Source: Thiohalomonas denitrificans
Lineage (GTDB): Bacteria > Pseudomonadota > Gammaproteobacteria > Thiohalomonadales > Thiohalomonadaceae
Direction: 5' to 3'
Length of the DNA: 64,000 nucleotides
Assembly (NCBI GenBank): GCA_020725115.1
Contig: DYFR01000010.1
Coordinates: 1 to 64,000 of the forward strand
Position numbers and translations under genes: made by a program. The notes beneath the pieces are model-generated. The model did not search any database. It had not been told where the DNA came from and saw nothing but the letters and a program-made list of their open reading frames with translations. This document shows, one piece after another, positions 55,653 through 64,000 of this stretch. Every line of letters starts with the position of its first letter. Position 1 is the stretch's first letter.

Positions 55653-56770
55653 TTAAGCCACCGCCAACCGATCACCAACGCCGCTGCGCTCAACCCGGCG
55701 GCAATGACGAAGGCCGCCTCCGCTCCCAGCGATTCCCACACCACACCGCTGTAGTAGCTGCCGAGGGCACCGCCGGCGCCGAAGGACAGCGAGGCATACA
55801 AGGCCTGGCCGCGCCCTTGCAGGCGACCGGGAAAGTATTTGTGGAACAGCGCGATGGCGGTGGCGTGATAGACGCCGAAGCTGGCCGCGTGCAGGGTCTG
55901 CGCCGCCAGCACGACGGGCAGTGACTGCGGATAGTGACCGATGAGCAGCCAGCGCAGGGTGGTCAGCACCAGACTCGCCAGCAGCAGACTGCGCAGCCCG
56001 TAGTGCGCCACCAGGCGCGGCATGATCAGGAACATCCCCACCTCGGCCACCACGCCCAGGGCCCACAACTGGCCGATGGCGCTGCGCGTGTAGCCGTGCG
56101 CCTCCATGTACAGGGTGTAGAAGGTGTAATAGGGGCCGTGGCTGGCCTGCATCAGGAAACACACCGCGAGCAGCGCCAGCACCTGCGGTTTGAGCAGCAC
56201 GCGGCGCAGCGACTCGGCGTTCAGCGCATGCGGCGCGCCGTCCAGGCGCGGCGCCAGCAGGCTGGCGCCCAGGATGCCGACGAACAGGGCCAGCATCACG
56301 CCCGGCACGATGCCGGCATCGAAGCGATCCAGCAGCGGCCCCATGCCGGCCACCATGACGATGAAACCAATGGAGCCCCACAGGCGGATCGAGCTGTAAC
56401 GGTGCTGCTGCTCGCCCAGATGGCTCAGGGTGTTGGCCTCGAACTGCGGCAGCACCGCGTTCCAGAAGAAACTGAACAGCACCATCACCAGTGCCGTCGG
56501 CCAATAAGCTTCGACGAAAAATATGGCGGTAAAGGTCACCAGCGCCAGCAAGGCCCCGGCACGCACCACCGTGAGACGCATGCCGGTGTGATCGGCAATC
56601 CAGCCCCAGATGTTGGGCGAGACGATCTTGGTGGCCATCAACAGCGCCATCAACTCGCCGATCTCGCCCACACCGAAGCCCTGGTGCTTGAGATACAGGC
56701 TCCAGTAGGGCACCAGCACGCCGAGGCTGGCGAAGTGGAAGAGATAGAAGGTGGATAGGCGCCAATACAT
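55646..56770 (-). CDS. MFS transporter (3-phenylpropionate/HcaT-like family)
   Basis: A 374-aa 12-helix major facilitator. It starts MYWRLSTFYLFHFASLGVL, and the family resemblance is to HcaT/LacY-like permeases, often found downstream of aroC in Pseudomonas. Substrate unknown. ATG 56770 gives a normal N-terminus. The C-terminal LKE-stop is encoded inside the D1 repeat. Confidence 0.88.
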   Translation of the reverse strand: MYWRLSTFYLFHFASLGVLVPYWSLYLKHQGFGVGEIGELMALLMATKIVSPNIWGWIADHTGMRLTVVRAGALLALVTFTAIFFVEAYWPTALVMVLFSFFWNAVLPQFEANTLSHLGEQQHRYSSIRLWGSIGFIVMVAGMGPLLDRFDAGIVPGVMLALFVGILGASLLAPRLDGAPHALNAESLRRVLLKPQVLALLAVCFLMQASHGPYYTFYTLYMEAHGYTRSAIGQLWALGVVAEVGMFLIMPRLVAHYGLRSLLLASLVLTTLRWLLIGHYPQSLPVVLAAQTLHAASFGVYHATAIALFHKYFPGRLQGRGQALYASLSFGAGGALGSYYSGVVWESLGAEAAFVIAAGLSAAALVIGWRWLKE

Positions 56771-56771
56771 T

Positions 56772-56856
56772 AAGGCAGTTTCAAGATACAAGAGGAAAGA
56801 TACAAGTCAAAAAGTAACAGCCTTTCCTTTTCACTTTGTTCTTTTATCTTTCACAC
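56772..56856. repeat. Inverted repeat, family D copy 2
   Basis: Left arm TTTCAAG-ATACAAG-AGGAAAG-ATACAAG, right arm CCTTTCC-TTTTCAC-TTTGTTC-TTTTATC, 7-nt phase. Between the PKHD hydroxylase and MFS genes; it includes the hydroxylase stop. Confidence 0.8.
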
Positions 56857-57522
56857 TTCTGACCACATGCGCACCAGGTTGATGTAGGCGTGATCGACGG
56901 CGTCGGTCTCCGGTGCGCCGGGGTTATCGGCCAGCAACTGGTTGCGGGCGCCGGAGAGCTCGAACAGGATTTCGCGCTGGGCCGGGTCGCGCACCATGCT
57001 CTGAATCCAGCCGATGGAGACCAGGCGCACGCCACGCGTCACCTCGGCCACCTGGTGCAGGGTGCCGGAAGGATAGATCACCGCGTCGCCGGCCTTGAAC
57101 TTGACCGGCTTCTCGCCGAACGAAGTGCGCACCACCAGCTCGCCGCCGTCGTATTCCTCCGGCTCGCTGAGAAACAGGGTGAACGACACGTCGGTACGGT
57201 AGTGCGGCCCCTGCCCCATCACCGGATCATCCACATGCCAGCCGTAGGCCATGCCCGGCGTATAGCGGGCGAAGATCGGCGTACCCAGCTTGAGCGGCAG
57301 TGCCGCAGTGCGAAAGGTTTCGCTGCGGTACAGTGCCGTAACCACGATCTGCGCCAACGCGTCGCGTTGCGGCTGCTCGCGATCCAGCTCGGTGTTGTGC
57401 TTGACCTTCTCCGCCGCGCGGCCCGCGGTCAGTTTGCCGTCGACGAAGGCCGACTGGTCCAGCACGCGGCGCATCGCCTCCAGCTCATTGGGCAACAGGA
57501 CTTCAGGAATGTGCAGCAGCAT
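56851..57522 (-). CDS. PKHD-type Fe(II)/2OG hydroxylase (PiuC/YbiX family)
   Basis: A 223-aa dioxygenase. The iron ligands are in YGWHVDDPVMG (H-x-D) and a distal His in PSGTLHQVAEV; a later Arg in GVRLVSIGW fits 2-oxoglutarate binding. In other bacteria piuC lies beside TonB-dependent siderophore receptors, but none is adjacent here. ATG 57522 (MLLHIPEVL) was chosen; upstream codons are in repeat A8. Confidence 0.93.
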   Translation of the reverse strand: MLLHIPEVLLPNELEAMRRVLDQSAFVDGKLTAGRAAEKVKHNTELDREQPQRDALAQIVVTALYRSETFRTAALPLKLGTPIFARYTPGMAYGWHVDDPVMGQGPHYRTDVSFTLFLSEPEEYDGGELVVRTSFGEKPVKFKAGDAVIYPSGTLHQVAEVTRGVRLVSIGWIQSMVRDPAQREILFELSGARNQLLADNPGAPETDAVDHAYINLVRMWSEV

Positions 57523-57546
57523 GGAGAACCTCTGAAACAAAAAGCC

Positions 57547-57613
57547 GCCGCAGAGACGCAGAGGCGCGGAGAACAACCAGGTTAATAACTCTGCGTCTCC
57601 GCGTCTCTGCGGC
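57547..57613. repeat. Inverted repeat, family A copy 8
   Basis: GCCGCAGAGACGCAGAGGCG in the left arm and CTGCGTCTCCGCGTCTCTGC in the right. Between aroC and the PKHD hydroxylase gene. Confidence 0.87.
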
Positions 57614-57624
57614 AGGTTGTTTTA

Positions 57625-58722
57625 TTAACCGGCGCTGGCCGGGATGATCGGCGTGGCCGAGTGCACCTCGCCGTTCTGGCCGCGCTGGCGCAGGAAGTGG
57701 TCCATCAGCACGATGGCCATCATCGCCTCGGCGATGGGCGTGGCGCGGATGCCGACGCAGGGGTCGTGACGGCCGGTGGTCACCACCTCCACCGGCTCGC
57801 CTGCCAGATCCACGCTGCGGCCCGGCAGGCGCAGGCTGGAGGTCGGTTTGAGGGCAATGGAGGCGATGATGTCCTGGCCGCTGGAAATACCGCCGAGGAT
57901 GCCGCCGGCATGGTTGGACAGAAAGCCCTGCGGCGTCATTTCGTCGCGATGCTCGGTGCCCTTCTGTTCCACACAGGCAAAGCCGGCGCCGATCTCCACG
58001 CCCTTCACCGCATTGATGGACATCAGGGCATGGGCCAGATCGGCGTCGAGACGATCGAAGATCGGCTCGCCCAGGCCGGGCGGCATGCCGGTGGCCACCA
58101 CGTTGATGCGGGCGCCGACGGAGTTGCCCTCCTTGCGCAGGGCATCCATGTATTCCTCCAGCTGCGCCACCTTGGCGGCGTCGGGGAAGAAGAAGGCGTT
58201 CTGCTCCACCGCGGCCCAGTCGAACTGCTCTGCCTTGATGGGGCCGAGCTGCATCATGTAGCCGCGGATCTCGATACCCTGGCGGTGCAGGTATTTCTTG
58301 GCGATGGCGCCGGCGGCAACACGCATCGCAGTCTCGCGCGCCGAGGAGCGACCGCCGCCGCGGTAGTCGCGGAAGCCGTATTTCTGCTGGTAGGTGTAGT
58401 CGGCATGGCCGGGGCGAAACTGCTGGGCGATGTCCGAGTAATCCCTGGAGCGCTGATCGGTGTTCTCGATGAGCAGGCCGATGGGCGTGCCGGTGGTGCG
58501 GCCCTCGAACACGCCGGAGAGGATGCGTACGGCATCCTCTTCGCGCCGTTGGGTGGTATGGCGCGAGGTGCCCGGCTTGCGCCGATCCAGATCGCGCTGC
58601 AGATCCGCCTCCGACAGTTCAAGGCCGGGGGGACACCCGTCGACGATGGCGCCCAGCGCCGCGCCGTGGCTTTCGCCGAAGGTGGTGACGGTAAACAGTT
58701 TGCCGATGCTATTGCCTGACAT
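57625..58722 (-). CDS. aroC: Chorismate synthase
   Basis: A 365-aa FMN-dependent enzyme making chorismate from EPSP. Signatures [18 protein letters not shown] near the start, [15 protein letters not shown] and [19 protein letters not shown] are intact. Length is normal. The prmB-aroC-MFS neighbourhood is conserved in Pseudomonas. Confidence 0.98.
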   Translation of the reverse strand: MSGNSIGKLFTVTTFGESHGAALGAIVDGCPPGLELSEADLQRDLDRRKPGTSRHTTQRREEDAVRILSGVFEGRTTGTPIGLLIENTDQRSRDYSDIAQQFRPGHADYTYQQKYGFRDYRGGGRSSARETAMRVAAGAIAKKYLHRQGIEIRGYMMQLGPIKAEQFDWAAVEQNAFFFPDAAKVAQLEEYMDALRKEGNSVGARINVVATGMPPGLGEPIFDRLDADLAHALMSINAVKGVEIGAGFACVEQKGTEHRDEMTPQGFLSNHAGGILGGISSGQDIIASIALKPTSSLRLPGRSVDLAGEPVEVVTTGRHDPCVGIRATPIAEAMMAIVLMDHFLRQRGQNGEVHSATPIIPASAG

Positions 58723-58767
58723 AGTGGCGCCTATTGTAACGGTTAACGCTGAAATCGTCCCCGTGTT

Positions 58768-59871
58768 TCAGAATCCAAGATAGAGTCCGATGCCGTAGTA
58801 ACCGATGTAGTCGGCATAGAACTGGCCGTGGGGCGCGTGGCCGCGGTAGCCCTCCAGCATCAGCCGCACCCGACGCTGCCCCGGCTGATAGGAACCGAAC
58901 TGCAGACCGACCTTGAGACTGACATCGGGGCTGAAGTCGTGCTCCTCCCAGGCCTTGACGTCCAGACCTCCAACCCAGTGTCCGGCATTCCAGACCGGAC
59001 GGTTGGTGCGAAACTCCAGGCCGCCGTGCAGCCCGGCAGGCTTGAGGTCGGCCGGCTCACGGTGAAACAGGTATTCGCCGCCGAAATACGCGCGCCACAC
59101 CTCGCGCTGCTCCGACAGCAGAAACTCCACTGACTCAAAGCTCAGATTGACGCGCTCGGGGCTGGCGCGCAGCAGAAACTCATCGCCCAGATGTGAGCTT
59201 TGATGATAGATGCGCAGTCGTGCCGAAGTGGTGCCATTACGCCAGGTGATCGGCACACCAATGGTGTAGTCGGCATTGATCAGATCGGCCGAAGGGCTAT
59301 CGAGATTGAACTGGGCAAACAGTGCGCCGGACACGCCCACCTGCAGGCCATCACCGGGATGCTGTCCCTGTTGGCGGTAAAAACCAAAGGTTTCGCCATA
59401 GCCCACCGCGGCGGCATGGGCATCCGCAATGGGGGTACTGTAATAACGGTAGCTGGTGAAAAACTGCGGCTGCTTGGGATCGGCCAGCAGGGGCAGAAAC
59501 AGATCGCCCACCGGAAACGGCGCCGAGCCGGGAGTCAGGCCGAGAAAGCTGTAGATGGCCCCGGCCGGCTCTGCGCCACTGCTTGGCGTACTGCCGACCA
59601 CCACAGTGATGCTCTTGAGCCGATCAAAGGCAGGCAGGTGCTGCTCGACTTCGACGCGGCGCGCCCCGTCATCTTCCGACAGGGCAATGACGGCGACACC
59701 TCCGCGCACCTCAAGGCGATAGCTGCCCCGCGGCCAGCCCAGATCGCGCTCCAGAAAATAGCTGAGCTGGCCGGCCAGATAGGCATCCTGCTCAACAGGC
59801 GACGGTGCGGCCACCAGTGCGCCGCCGTAGCACAGCAGCGCCAATAGCAGCAGCCGCGCGCCCCGACCCAT
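58768..59871 (-). CDS. DUF1207 outer-membrane-type protein
   Basis: A 367-aa exported protein with a signal peptide (1-21, ending ALVAAPS). The first 100 residues look like a small soluble domain; the rest is beta-rich with alternating aromatics (FFTSYRYYSTPI, YADYIGYYGIGLYLGF) and a C-terminal Phe, so an outer-membrane barrel is likely. Role unknown. It starts 1 nt after the hemN stop, so the two are cotranscribed. Confidence 0.85.
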   Translation of the reverse strand: MGRGARLLLLALLCYGGALVAAPSPVEQDAYLAGQLSYFLERDLGWPRGSYRLEVRGGVAVIALSEDDGARRVEVEQHLPAFDRLKSITVVVGSTPSSGAEPAGAIYSFLGLTPGSAPFPVGDLFLPLLADPKQPQFFTSYRYYSTPIADAHAAAVGYGETFGFYRQQGQHPGDGLQVGVSGALFAQFNLDSPSADLINADYTIGVPITWRNGTTSARLRIYHQSSHLGDEFLLRASPERVNLSFESVEFLLSEQREVWRAYFGGEYLFHREPADLKPAGLHGGLEFRTNRPVWNAGHWVGGLDVKAWEEHDFSPDVSLKVGLQFGSYQPGQRRVRLMLEGYRGHAPHGQFYADYIGYYGIGLYLGF

Positions 59872-59872
59872 G

Positions 59873-61276
59873 TCAGATCACTTTGGAGAAGCGCTGCCCG
59901 GCCTTCTCCCGCAGGTAGCGGTCGAAGGTCATGCATATATTGCGGATCAGCAGCTTGCCCGCCGGCTGCACCTGGATACGCCCGGCATCAAGGCGGAGCA
60001 GGCCATCGACCTGCATGGCTGCCAGTTCCTGCAGTTCGGTGGCAAAGTAGGTATCGAAGTCGATGCCAAACTGCGCGGCCACCAAGGCCTTGTCGAGATG
60101 GAAGTGACAGATGAGCTGGGTGATCACCTCGCGCCGCAGCACGTCGTCGGTGTCGAGTTCCACGCCGCGGAACACCGGCAGCCGGCCGGCGTCGATGGCC
60201 GCGTAATACTCCTCCAGCTCCTTCATGTTCTGCGCGTAGCAGTGGCCGACCTGGCCGATGGAGGTGCTGCCCAGCCCCACCAGATCGCAATCGGCGTGGG
60301 TGGAGTAGCCCTGGAAGTTGCGGTACAGGGTACCGCTGCGCTGCGCCACCGCCAGTTCGTCGTTGGGCCTGGCGAAGTGATCCATGCCGATATAGACATA
60401 GCCCGCGGCGGTAAGCTTCTCGATGGTCATCTGCAGGATGTTGAGCTTTTCCTGCGGTGCCGGCAGCTCCTCGGCATTGATGCGGCGTTGCGGCTTGAAC
60501 AGCTCGGGCAGATGGGCATAGTTGAACACCGACAGGCGATCGGGAGATATCTCCAGAATCTTGTCCAGGGTGGCGGAGAAGCTCACCACGCTCTGGAACG
60601 GCAGGCCGTAGATCAGGTCGATGCTGAGCGACTTGAAGCCTTCGCGCCGCGCCGCGTCCAGCGCCGCCATGGTCTCCACCTCGGATTGCAGGCGGTTGAC
60701 CGCCTTCTGCACGCGCGGGTCGAAATCCTGCACCCCCAGGCTCATGCGGTTGAAGCCCAGCTTGCGCAGCAGGGCGATGGTATCCACCTTCACCTCGCGC
60801 GGATCGATCTCGATGGAGTATTCACCGCTGTCGTCATTGCGCAGGTTGAAACATTCGCGCGTCTTGTCCATCAGCGCGGTCATCTCGCCGTGGCTGATGA
60901 AGGTGGGCGTGCCGCCGCCCCAGTGCAGCTGATCGACGGTACGGTTGCGGTCGAACAAGGCCCCCTGCAACTCCAGTTCGCGGTGCAGCCGCTCCAGATA
61001 CGGCGCGGAACGGGTACGATCCTTGGTCACCACCTTGTTGCAGCCGCAATAGAAGCAGACGGTGTCGCAGAAGGGGATATGGAAATACAGCGACAGCGGA
61101 TTGCCGCGCTTGTTGCTCGCCTCGGCGTAGCGGCGATAGTCGTCGGCGCCGAAACCACTGTGAAACTGTACCGCCGTCGGATAGGAGGTGTAGCGCGGCC
61201 CGGACTTGTCGTAACGCTTGATAAGCTCAGGGTCGAAGACGATCTGCTGATCTGTGCTGCCTTGTTGCGTGCTCAT
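59873..61276 (-). CDS. hemN: Oxygen-independent coproporphyrinogen III dehydrogenase
   Basis: A 467-aa radical-SAM enzyme that makes protoporphyrinogen IX without oxygen. The cluster motif CDTVCFYCGC is in HIPFCDTVCFYCGCNK (about 70). The GGGTPTFI motif follows. Length and the N-terminal VFDPELIKRYDKSGPRYTSY segment match true HemN rather than HemW. ATG 61276 was chosen. Presence indicates anaerobic or microaerobic haem synthesis; I found no FNR box immediately upstream. Confidence 0.96.
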   Translation of the reverse strand: MSTQQGSTDQQIVFDPELIKRYDKSGPRYTSYPTAVQFHSGFGADDYRRYAEASNKRGNPLSLYFHIPFCDTVCFYCGCNKVVTKDRTRSAPYLERLHRELELQGALFDRNRTVDQLHWGGGTPTFISHGEMTALMDKTRECFNLRNDDSGEYSIEIDPREVKVDTIALLRKLGFNRMSLGVQDFDPRVQKAVNRLQSEVETMAALDAARREGFKSLSIDLIYGLPFQSVVSFSATLDKILEISPDRLSVFNYAHLPELFKPQRRINAEELPAPQEKLNILQMTIEKLTAAGYVYIGMDHFARPNDELAVAQRSGTLYRNFQGYSTHADCDLVGLGSTSIGQVGHCYAQNMKELEEYYAAIDAGRLPVFRGVELDTDDVLRREVITQLICHFHLDKALVAAQFGIDFDTYFATELQELAAMQVDGLLRLDAGRIQVQPAGKLLIRNICMTFDRYLREKAGQRFSKVI

Positions 61277-61304
61277 GCCACTCCTCCACACCGGCGCCCG
61301 GTGC

Positions 61305-61625
61305 TTATTCGCTCTCGGTATCGAGGCCTTCTTTATGGGTCTTGTTGATCATCGCCAGCAGATCCGCGAAAGGAATGCGGCTGCGGAAGCGATTGACCAT
61401 ATCCATGAACGGCAGATCGGTCTTGCCAAACTCATAGCTGCCGTCGGCCATGGAGGCACGCAGATCCTTGAGCATCTGTTCCATGGTGTTGAGGTAGGGA
61501 GGCACGTTGCCCATCTCTTCCGCATCATATTCGTAGCTGGAACGCAGCTCGTCCACCTCGACCATGGCATCGTCAACCATCTTCACATACTGCTGGGCCG
61601 TCTTCGGCCGTAAACTCAGTGCCAT
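61305..61625 (-). CDS. Small conserved hypothetical protein
   Basis: A 106-aa, acidic, helical protein (MALSLRPKTAQQYVKMVDDA...) with no signal or membrane segment. It lies between hemN and prmB on the same strand. I do not recognise a domain; similar proteins have sometimes been labelled as secretion-pathway proteins, but the sequence gives no support for that. An AGGAGTCTGCAC-type ribosome site precedes the ATG. Confidence 0.75.
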   Translation of the reverse strand: MALSLRPKTAQQYVKMVDDAMVEVDELRSSYEYDAEEMGNVPPYLNTMEQMLKDLRASMADGSYEFGKTDLPFMDMVNRFRSRIPFADLLAMINKTHKEGLDTESE

Positions 61626-61653
61626 AAGTGCAGACTCCTAAAAAAAACAATCT

Positions 61654-61725
61654 GCCGCTGAGGCGCAGAGACGCAGAGTATGCTGTATCACTCACATTCT
61701 CCGCGGCTCTGCGCCTCTGCGGCGG
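61654..61725. repeat. Inverted repeat, family A copy 9
   Basis: GCCGCTGAGGCGCAGAGACG in the left arm and GCGGCTCTGCGCCTCTGCGG in the right. Between prmB and the 106-aa gene. Confidence 0.85.
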
Positions 61726-61730
61726 GTTTA

Positions 61731-62654
61731 TTAACGCACCAACCGGAACAGGCTGCGGTATTCGCGCACCTGCTCGGCGGTGAGCAGAAACACGCCATGA
61801 CCGCCGTGCTCGAACTCCAGCCAGGTAAAGGGAACTTCGGGAAGGCGCTCGGCCAGGGCATGCCAGCTGTTACCCACTTCGACGATCAAGATGCCGTCGC
61901 GGGTCAGATGGCTGGATGCCTCCTGCAAGATGGTGAGAACCAGGTCAAGACCGTCGCTGCCTGCAGTAAGCGCCAGTTGCGGTTCATGACGGAACTCCGG
62001 CGGCAACGCCGCCATGTCCTCGGCATCGACATAGGGCGGGTTGCTGACGATGATGTCGTACTTGCGTCCGGCCAGGTTCTGGAACAGGTCGGACTGAACG
62101 GGATGCACCCGCCCCTCCACACCATGTTTCTGTATGTTGATCGCGACCACCTCCAGTGCCGCGGTGGAGATATCCACGGCATCCACCTCGACATGAGGCA
62201 GATATTCGGCACAGGCAATGGCAATGCAACCGCTGCCGGTGCACAGGTCGAGCATGCGCTCCACCCGGTTGGGATCGATCCACGGTTCGAAGCCGGCCTC
62301 GATCAACTCGGCAATGGGCGAACGCGGAATCAGCACACGTTCGTCGACATGGAAGGTCATGCCGGCAAACCACGCCTCGTGGGTCAGATAAGGCGCAGGC
62401 AGGCGCACCTCGACACGCTGCTCAAGTATGTTCAGCACCGCCTTCTTCTCCGCGCCGGTGAGGCGGGTATCCAGATAGGGATCGGCAATATCCGGCGGCA
62501 GGTGCAAGGTATGCAGCACCAGATAGGCCGCCTCATCCAGGGCATTGTCAGTACCGTGACCAAAGTACAGCCCTGCCTCGGCAAAGCGGCTCATCCCCCA
62601 GCGGATGAAGTCGCGCGCGGTGTGCAAACTCTCCAGTACGTCGCTGCGATCCAT
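61731..62654 (-). CDS. prmB: Ribosomal protein L3 N5-glutamine methyltransferase
   Basis: A 307-aa SAM methyltransferase. The substrate motif [10 protein letters not shown] and SAM motif [12 protein letters not shown] are clear. Length about 300 and the position near aroC favour PrmB over PrmC. It overlaps nothing; mog lies 3 nt upstream in transcription order. Confidence 0.94.
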   Translation of the reverse strand: MDRSDVLESLHTARDFIRWGMSRFAEAGLYFGHGTDNALDEAAYLVLHTLHLPPDIADPYLDTRLTGAEKKAVLNILEQRVEVRLPAPYLTHEAWFAGMTFHVDERVLIPRSPIAELIEAGFEPWIDPNRVERMLDLCTGSGCIAIACAEYLPHVEVDAVDISTAALEVVAINIQKHGVEGRVHPVQSDLFQNLAGRKYDIIVSNPPYVDAEDMAALPPEFRHEPQLALTAGSDGLDLVLTILQEASSHLTRDGILIVEVGNSWHALAERLPEVPFTWLEFEHGGHGVFLLTAEQVREYRSLFRLVR

Positions 62655-62657
62655 GGC

Positions 62658-63206
62658 TCAATCCTGCGGTTTCTTGGCATGTTTGGGACGGAAGGCGCTG
62701 ATCACTTCCGGCCGGGTTTCCAGATATGGGCCTTCAATCAGATCGATGCAATAGGGCACGGCGGAAAACACCGCATCCATACAATCCTTGATGGCCGACG
62801 GTTTGCCCGGCAGATTGATGAGCAGCGAGCGGCCGCGGATACCGGCGATCTGGCGCGACAGGATGGCGGTGGGCACGAATTTGAGAGAAACCGCGCGCAT
62901 CTGCTCACCGAAACCATCGAGGAGCTTGTCGCACACGGCAACGGTGGCCTCGGGGGTAATATCGCGCGGCGCCGGGCCGGTGCCGCCGGTGGTCACCACC
63001 AGGCAGCAGCCCGCCTCGTCACACAACTCGCGCAATATCGCCTCCACCTGCGCCTGCTCGTCCGGCACCAGTCGTTCTACGGCCTCCCAGGGAGTGGCCA
63101 GGGCCTGCTGCAGCCAGTCACGAATGGCGGGGCCGCCGAGATCCTCGTATTCGCCGCGGCTGGCGCGATCCGAAACGGTAACAATACCGATACGTACGTT
63201 CTGCAT
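62658..63206 (-). CDS. mog: Molybdopterin adenylyltransferase (Mog/MoaB family)
   Basis: A 182-aa enzyme that adenylates molybdopterin before molybdenum insertion. The signature TTGGTGPAPRDITPEAT and the later LPGKPSAI are present. ATG 63206 gives MQNVRIGIVTVSDRAS; the upstream extension is not conserved in type. It indicates molybdenum-cofactor enzymes, in keeping with nitrate-type anaerobic respiration. Confidence 0.93.
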   Translation of the reverse strand: MQNVRIGIVTVSDRASRGEYEDLGGPAIRDWLQQALATPWEAVERLVPDEQAQVEAILRELCDEAGCCLVVTTGGTGPAPRDITPEATVAVCDKLLDGFGEQMRAVSLKFVPTAILSRQIAGIRGRSLLINLPGKPSAIKDCMDAVFSAVPYCIDLIEGPYLETRPEVISAFRPKHAKKPQD

Positions 63207-63307
63207 GGCAATTCGGACTGGTGGGGTCGGGCCGGGTATTGTAACCGCATCCGCGCCGCTTGGGGTCCCATGTCCGTCGGGGCAGGTGTAAGCCCGCCCC
63301 GGGGGCA

Positions 63308-64000
63308 TCAGAAGTCGTACACCAGGGTAATCGCACTCACGCTGTCGGTATGCTCGACGCCGGCGGGCACGTCGCTGTTGTGCTTCACCGTAAGCGACAG
63401 CTTCAGGGCAAACTGGCTGTTAATCCGCACGCGGAGGGCGGATATCGACTCGGTGTAGGTATTGCTCTCACCGCTCTCCACCAGCAGTTCCTCGGTAAAA
63501 CGGGCAGTGGGACTGATATCCCACCCCAGCCTGGCGGCACCGCGCAGGATGCCCTCGTCGCGTTGCCGGCCGCCGGTTTCGCGGCTGTGCCGCCCACCGG
63601 CACCGATTTCCAGGTCCAGTTTCACACGGGCAGCGTCCACCAGGCGGCGGCCGTAACCGACTGCCTCGGACAACTGGTAGTCGTAACCGCTGAAATGATC
63701 GTCCTCGTAGCGCACGGTGACGAACACATAGTCGGCGGGGCTAAAGCGGTAGTCGCTCTTGCCGCTGGCCAAATAGCGCTCGGAGGTAACGGTATCGCCG
63801 TCCGAGATGCGCAGGCCCTCCAGGCGGCCTTCGTTGCGCCAGGGGCCACTCAGGTAACGCAGCCTGACCTTGGCATTGACACTGCGGGTATTGGTGTTGC
63901 CGCTGGTGGTGACCATACCCAGTTCGGCCTCGCCGCCGAAACCTTCGGCCTCCGCCGCTGCCGCTACACCCATCCAGAAGATCGTCGTCAGCGCCACCAG
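63308..64000 (-). CDS. DUF481 outer-membrane protein, 5' end cut by the window edge
   Basis: At least 229 aa of a YdiY-like (DUF481, salt-induced) outer-membrane barrel. The signal peptide end AAAAEAEGF is visible and the mature part begins GGEAELGMVTTSGNTNTRSVN, the usual DUF481 opening. The C-terminus ends in Phe (ITLVYDF). The first residues and start codon lie beyond 64000. Function unknown. Confidence 0.88.
   Translation of the reverse strand: MVALTTIFWMGVAAAAEAEGFGGEAELGMVTTSGNTNTRSVNAKVRLRYLSGPWRNEGRLEGLRISDGDTVTSERYLASGKSDYRFSPADYVFVTVRYEDDHFSGYDYQLSEAVGYGRRLVDAARVKLDLEIGAGGRHSRETGGRQRDEGILRGAARLGWDISPTARFTEELLVESGESNTYTESISALRVRINSQFALKLSLTVKHNSDVPAGVEHTDSVSAITLVYDF

Overview
The window looks like chromosome from a GC-rich gammaproteobacterium. 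The gene order tig-clpP-clpX-lon-hupB and the long minus-strand series leuC-leuD-leuB-asd-usg-fimV-truA-trpF-trpB-trpA-accD-folC-dedD-cvpA-purF-metZ match, from general knowledge, the Pseudomonas/Chromatiales type of arrangement. A sigma-28 promoter suggests flagellar motility. Two perfect FNR-type boxes, an oxygen-independent HemN and a molybdopterin adenylyltransferase suggest anaerobic or microaerobic respiration. The species cannot be named from the sequence alone.

Layout. 1-6960: tRNA-Asp (cut by the window edge), tRNA-Val, hupB, the protease and chaperone cluster lon/clpX/clpP/tig (lon has a sigma-32 promoter), tRNA-Leu and tRNA-Lys. 7000-17920: an accessory block between tRNA-Lys and a tRNA-His/Arg/Pro cluster. 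18460-31720: folD, a LemA/DUF2207 pair, a sodium:solute symporter with a 2OG-Fe(II) oxygenase, a glycine-rich domain protein, a hexose-6-phosphate mutarotase, a sigma-28-driven 54-aa protein, a CHASE hybrid histidine kinase, cysS, two cyclophilins and lpxH. 31780-36400: a hypothetical protein, a DUF455 ferritin-like protein, a glycerate kinase, an RRM protein and metZ. 36650-54000: the housekeeping biosynthetic series from purF back to leuC. 54190-64000: a LysR regulator divergent from leuC, an MFS transporter, a PKHD hydroxylase, aroC, a DUF1207 protein, hemN, a small conserved protein, prmB, mog and a DUF481 outer-membrane protein cut by the edge.

The most unusual part is the 7-18 kb block. 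It has three parts: (i) a stand-alone sigma-54 activator with no sensory domain, preceded by a perfect FNR box; (ii) a leftward operon with a TonB-dependent receptor, its own ExbB-ExbD-TonB and a PCu(A)C copper chaperone; (iii) a rightward operon with a His-rich membrane-anchored periplasmic protein, a NapH-like membrane polyferredoxin, a double-cubane-cluster (BcrC/HgdB/YjiM-like) reductase, its ATP-dependent activase and a CcdA/SafE-like membrane protein. The two operons share a divergent control region. Each side carries a sigma-54 promoter, an IHF-like site at the same offset and an FNR box downstream of the predicted sigma-54 start. This reads as one anaerobically induced uptake-plus-reduction system of unknown substrate.

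The second unusual theme is a set of intergenic inverted repeats from about 24 to 62 kb. Their arms are tandem copies of degenerate 7-, 8/9-, 9- or 10-nt units, in at least five sequence families. They fill most gaps between genes in the leu-asd-usg region and other operons, and some supply the last codons or stop codons of neighbouring genes.
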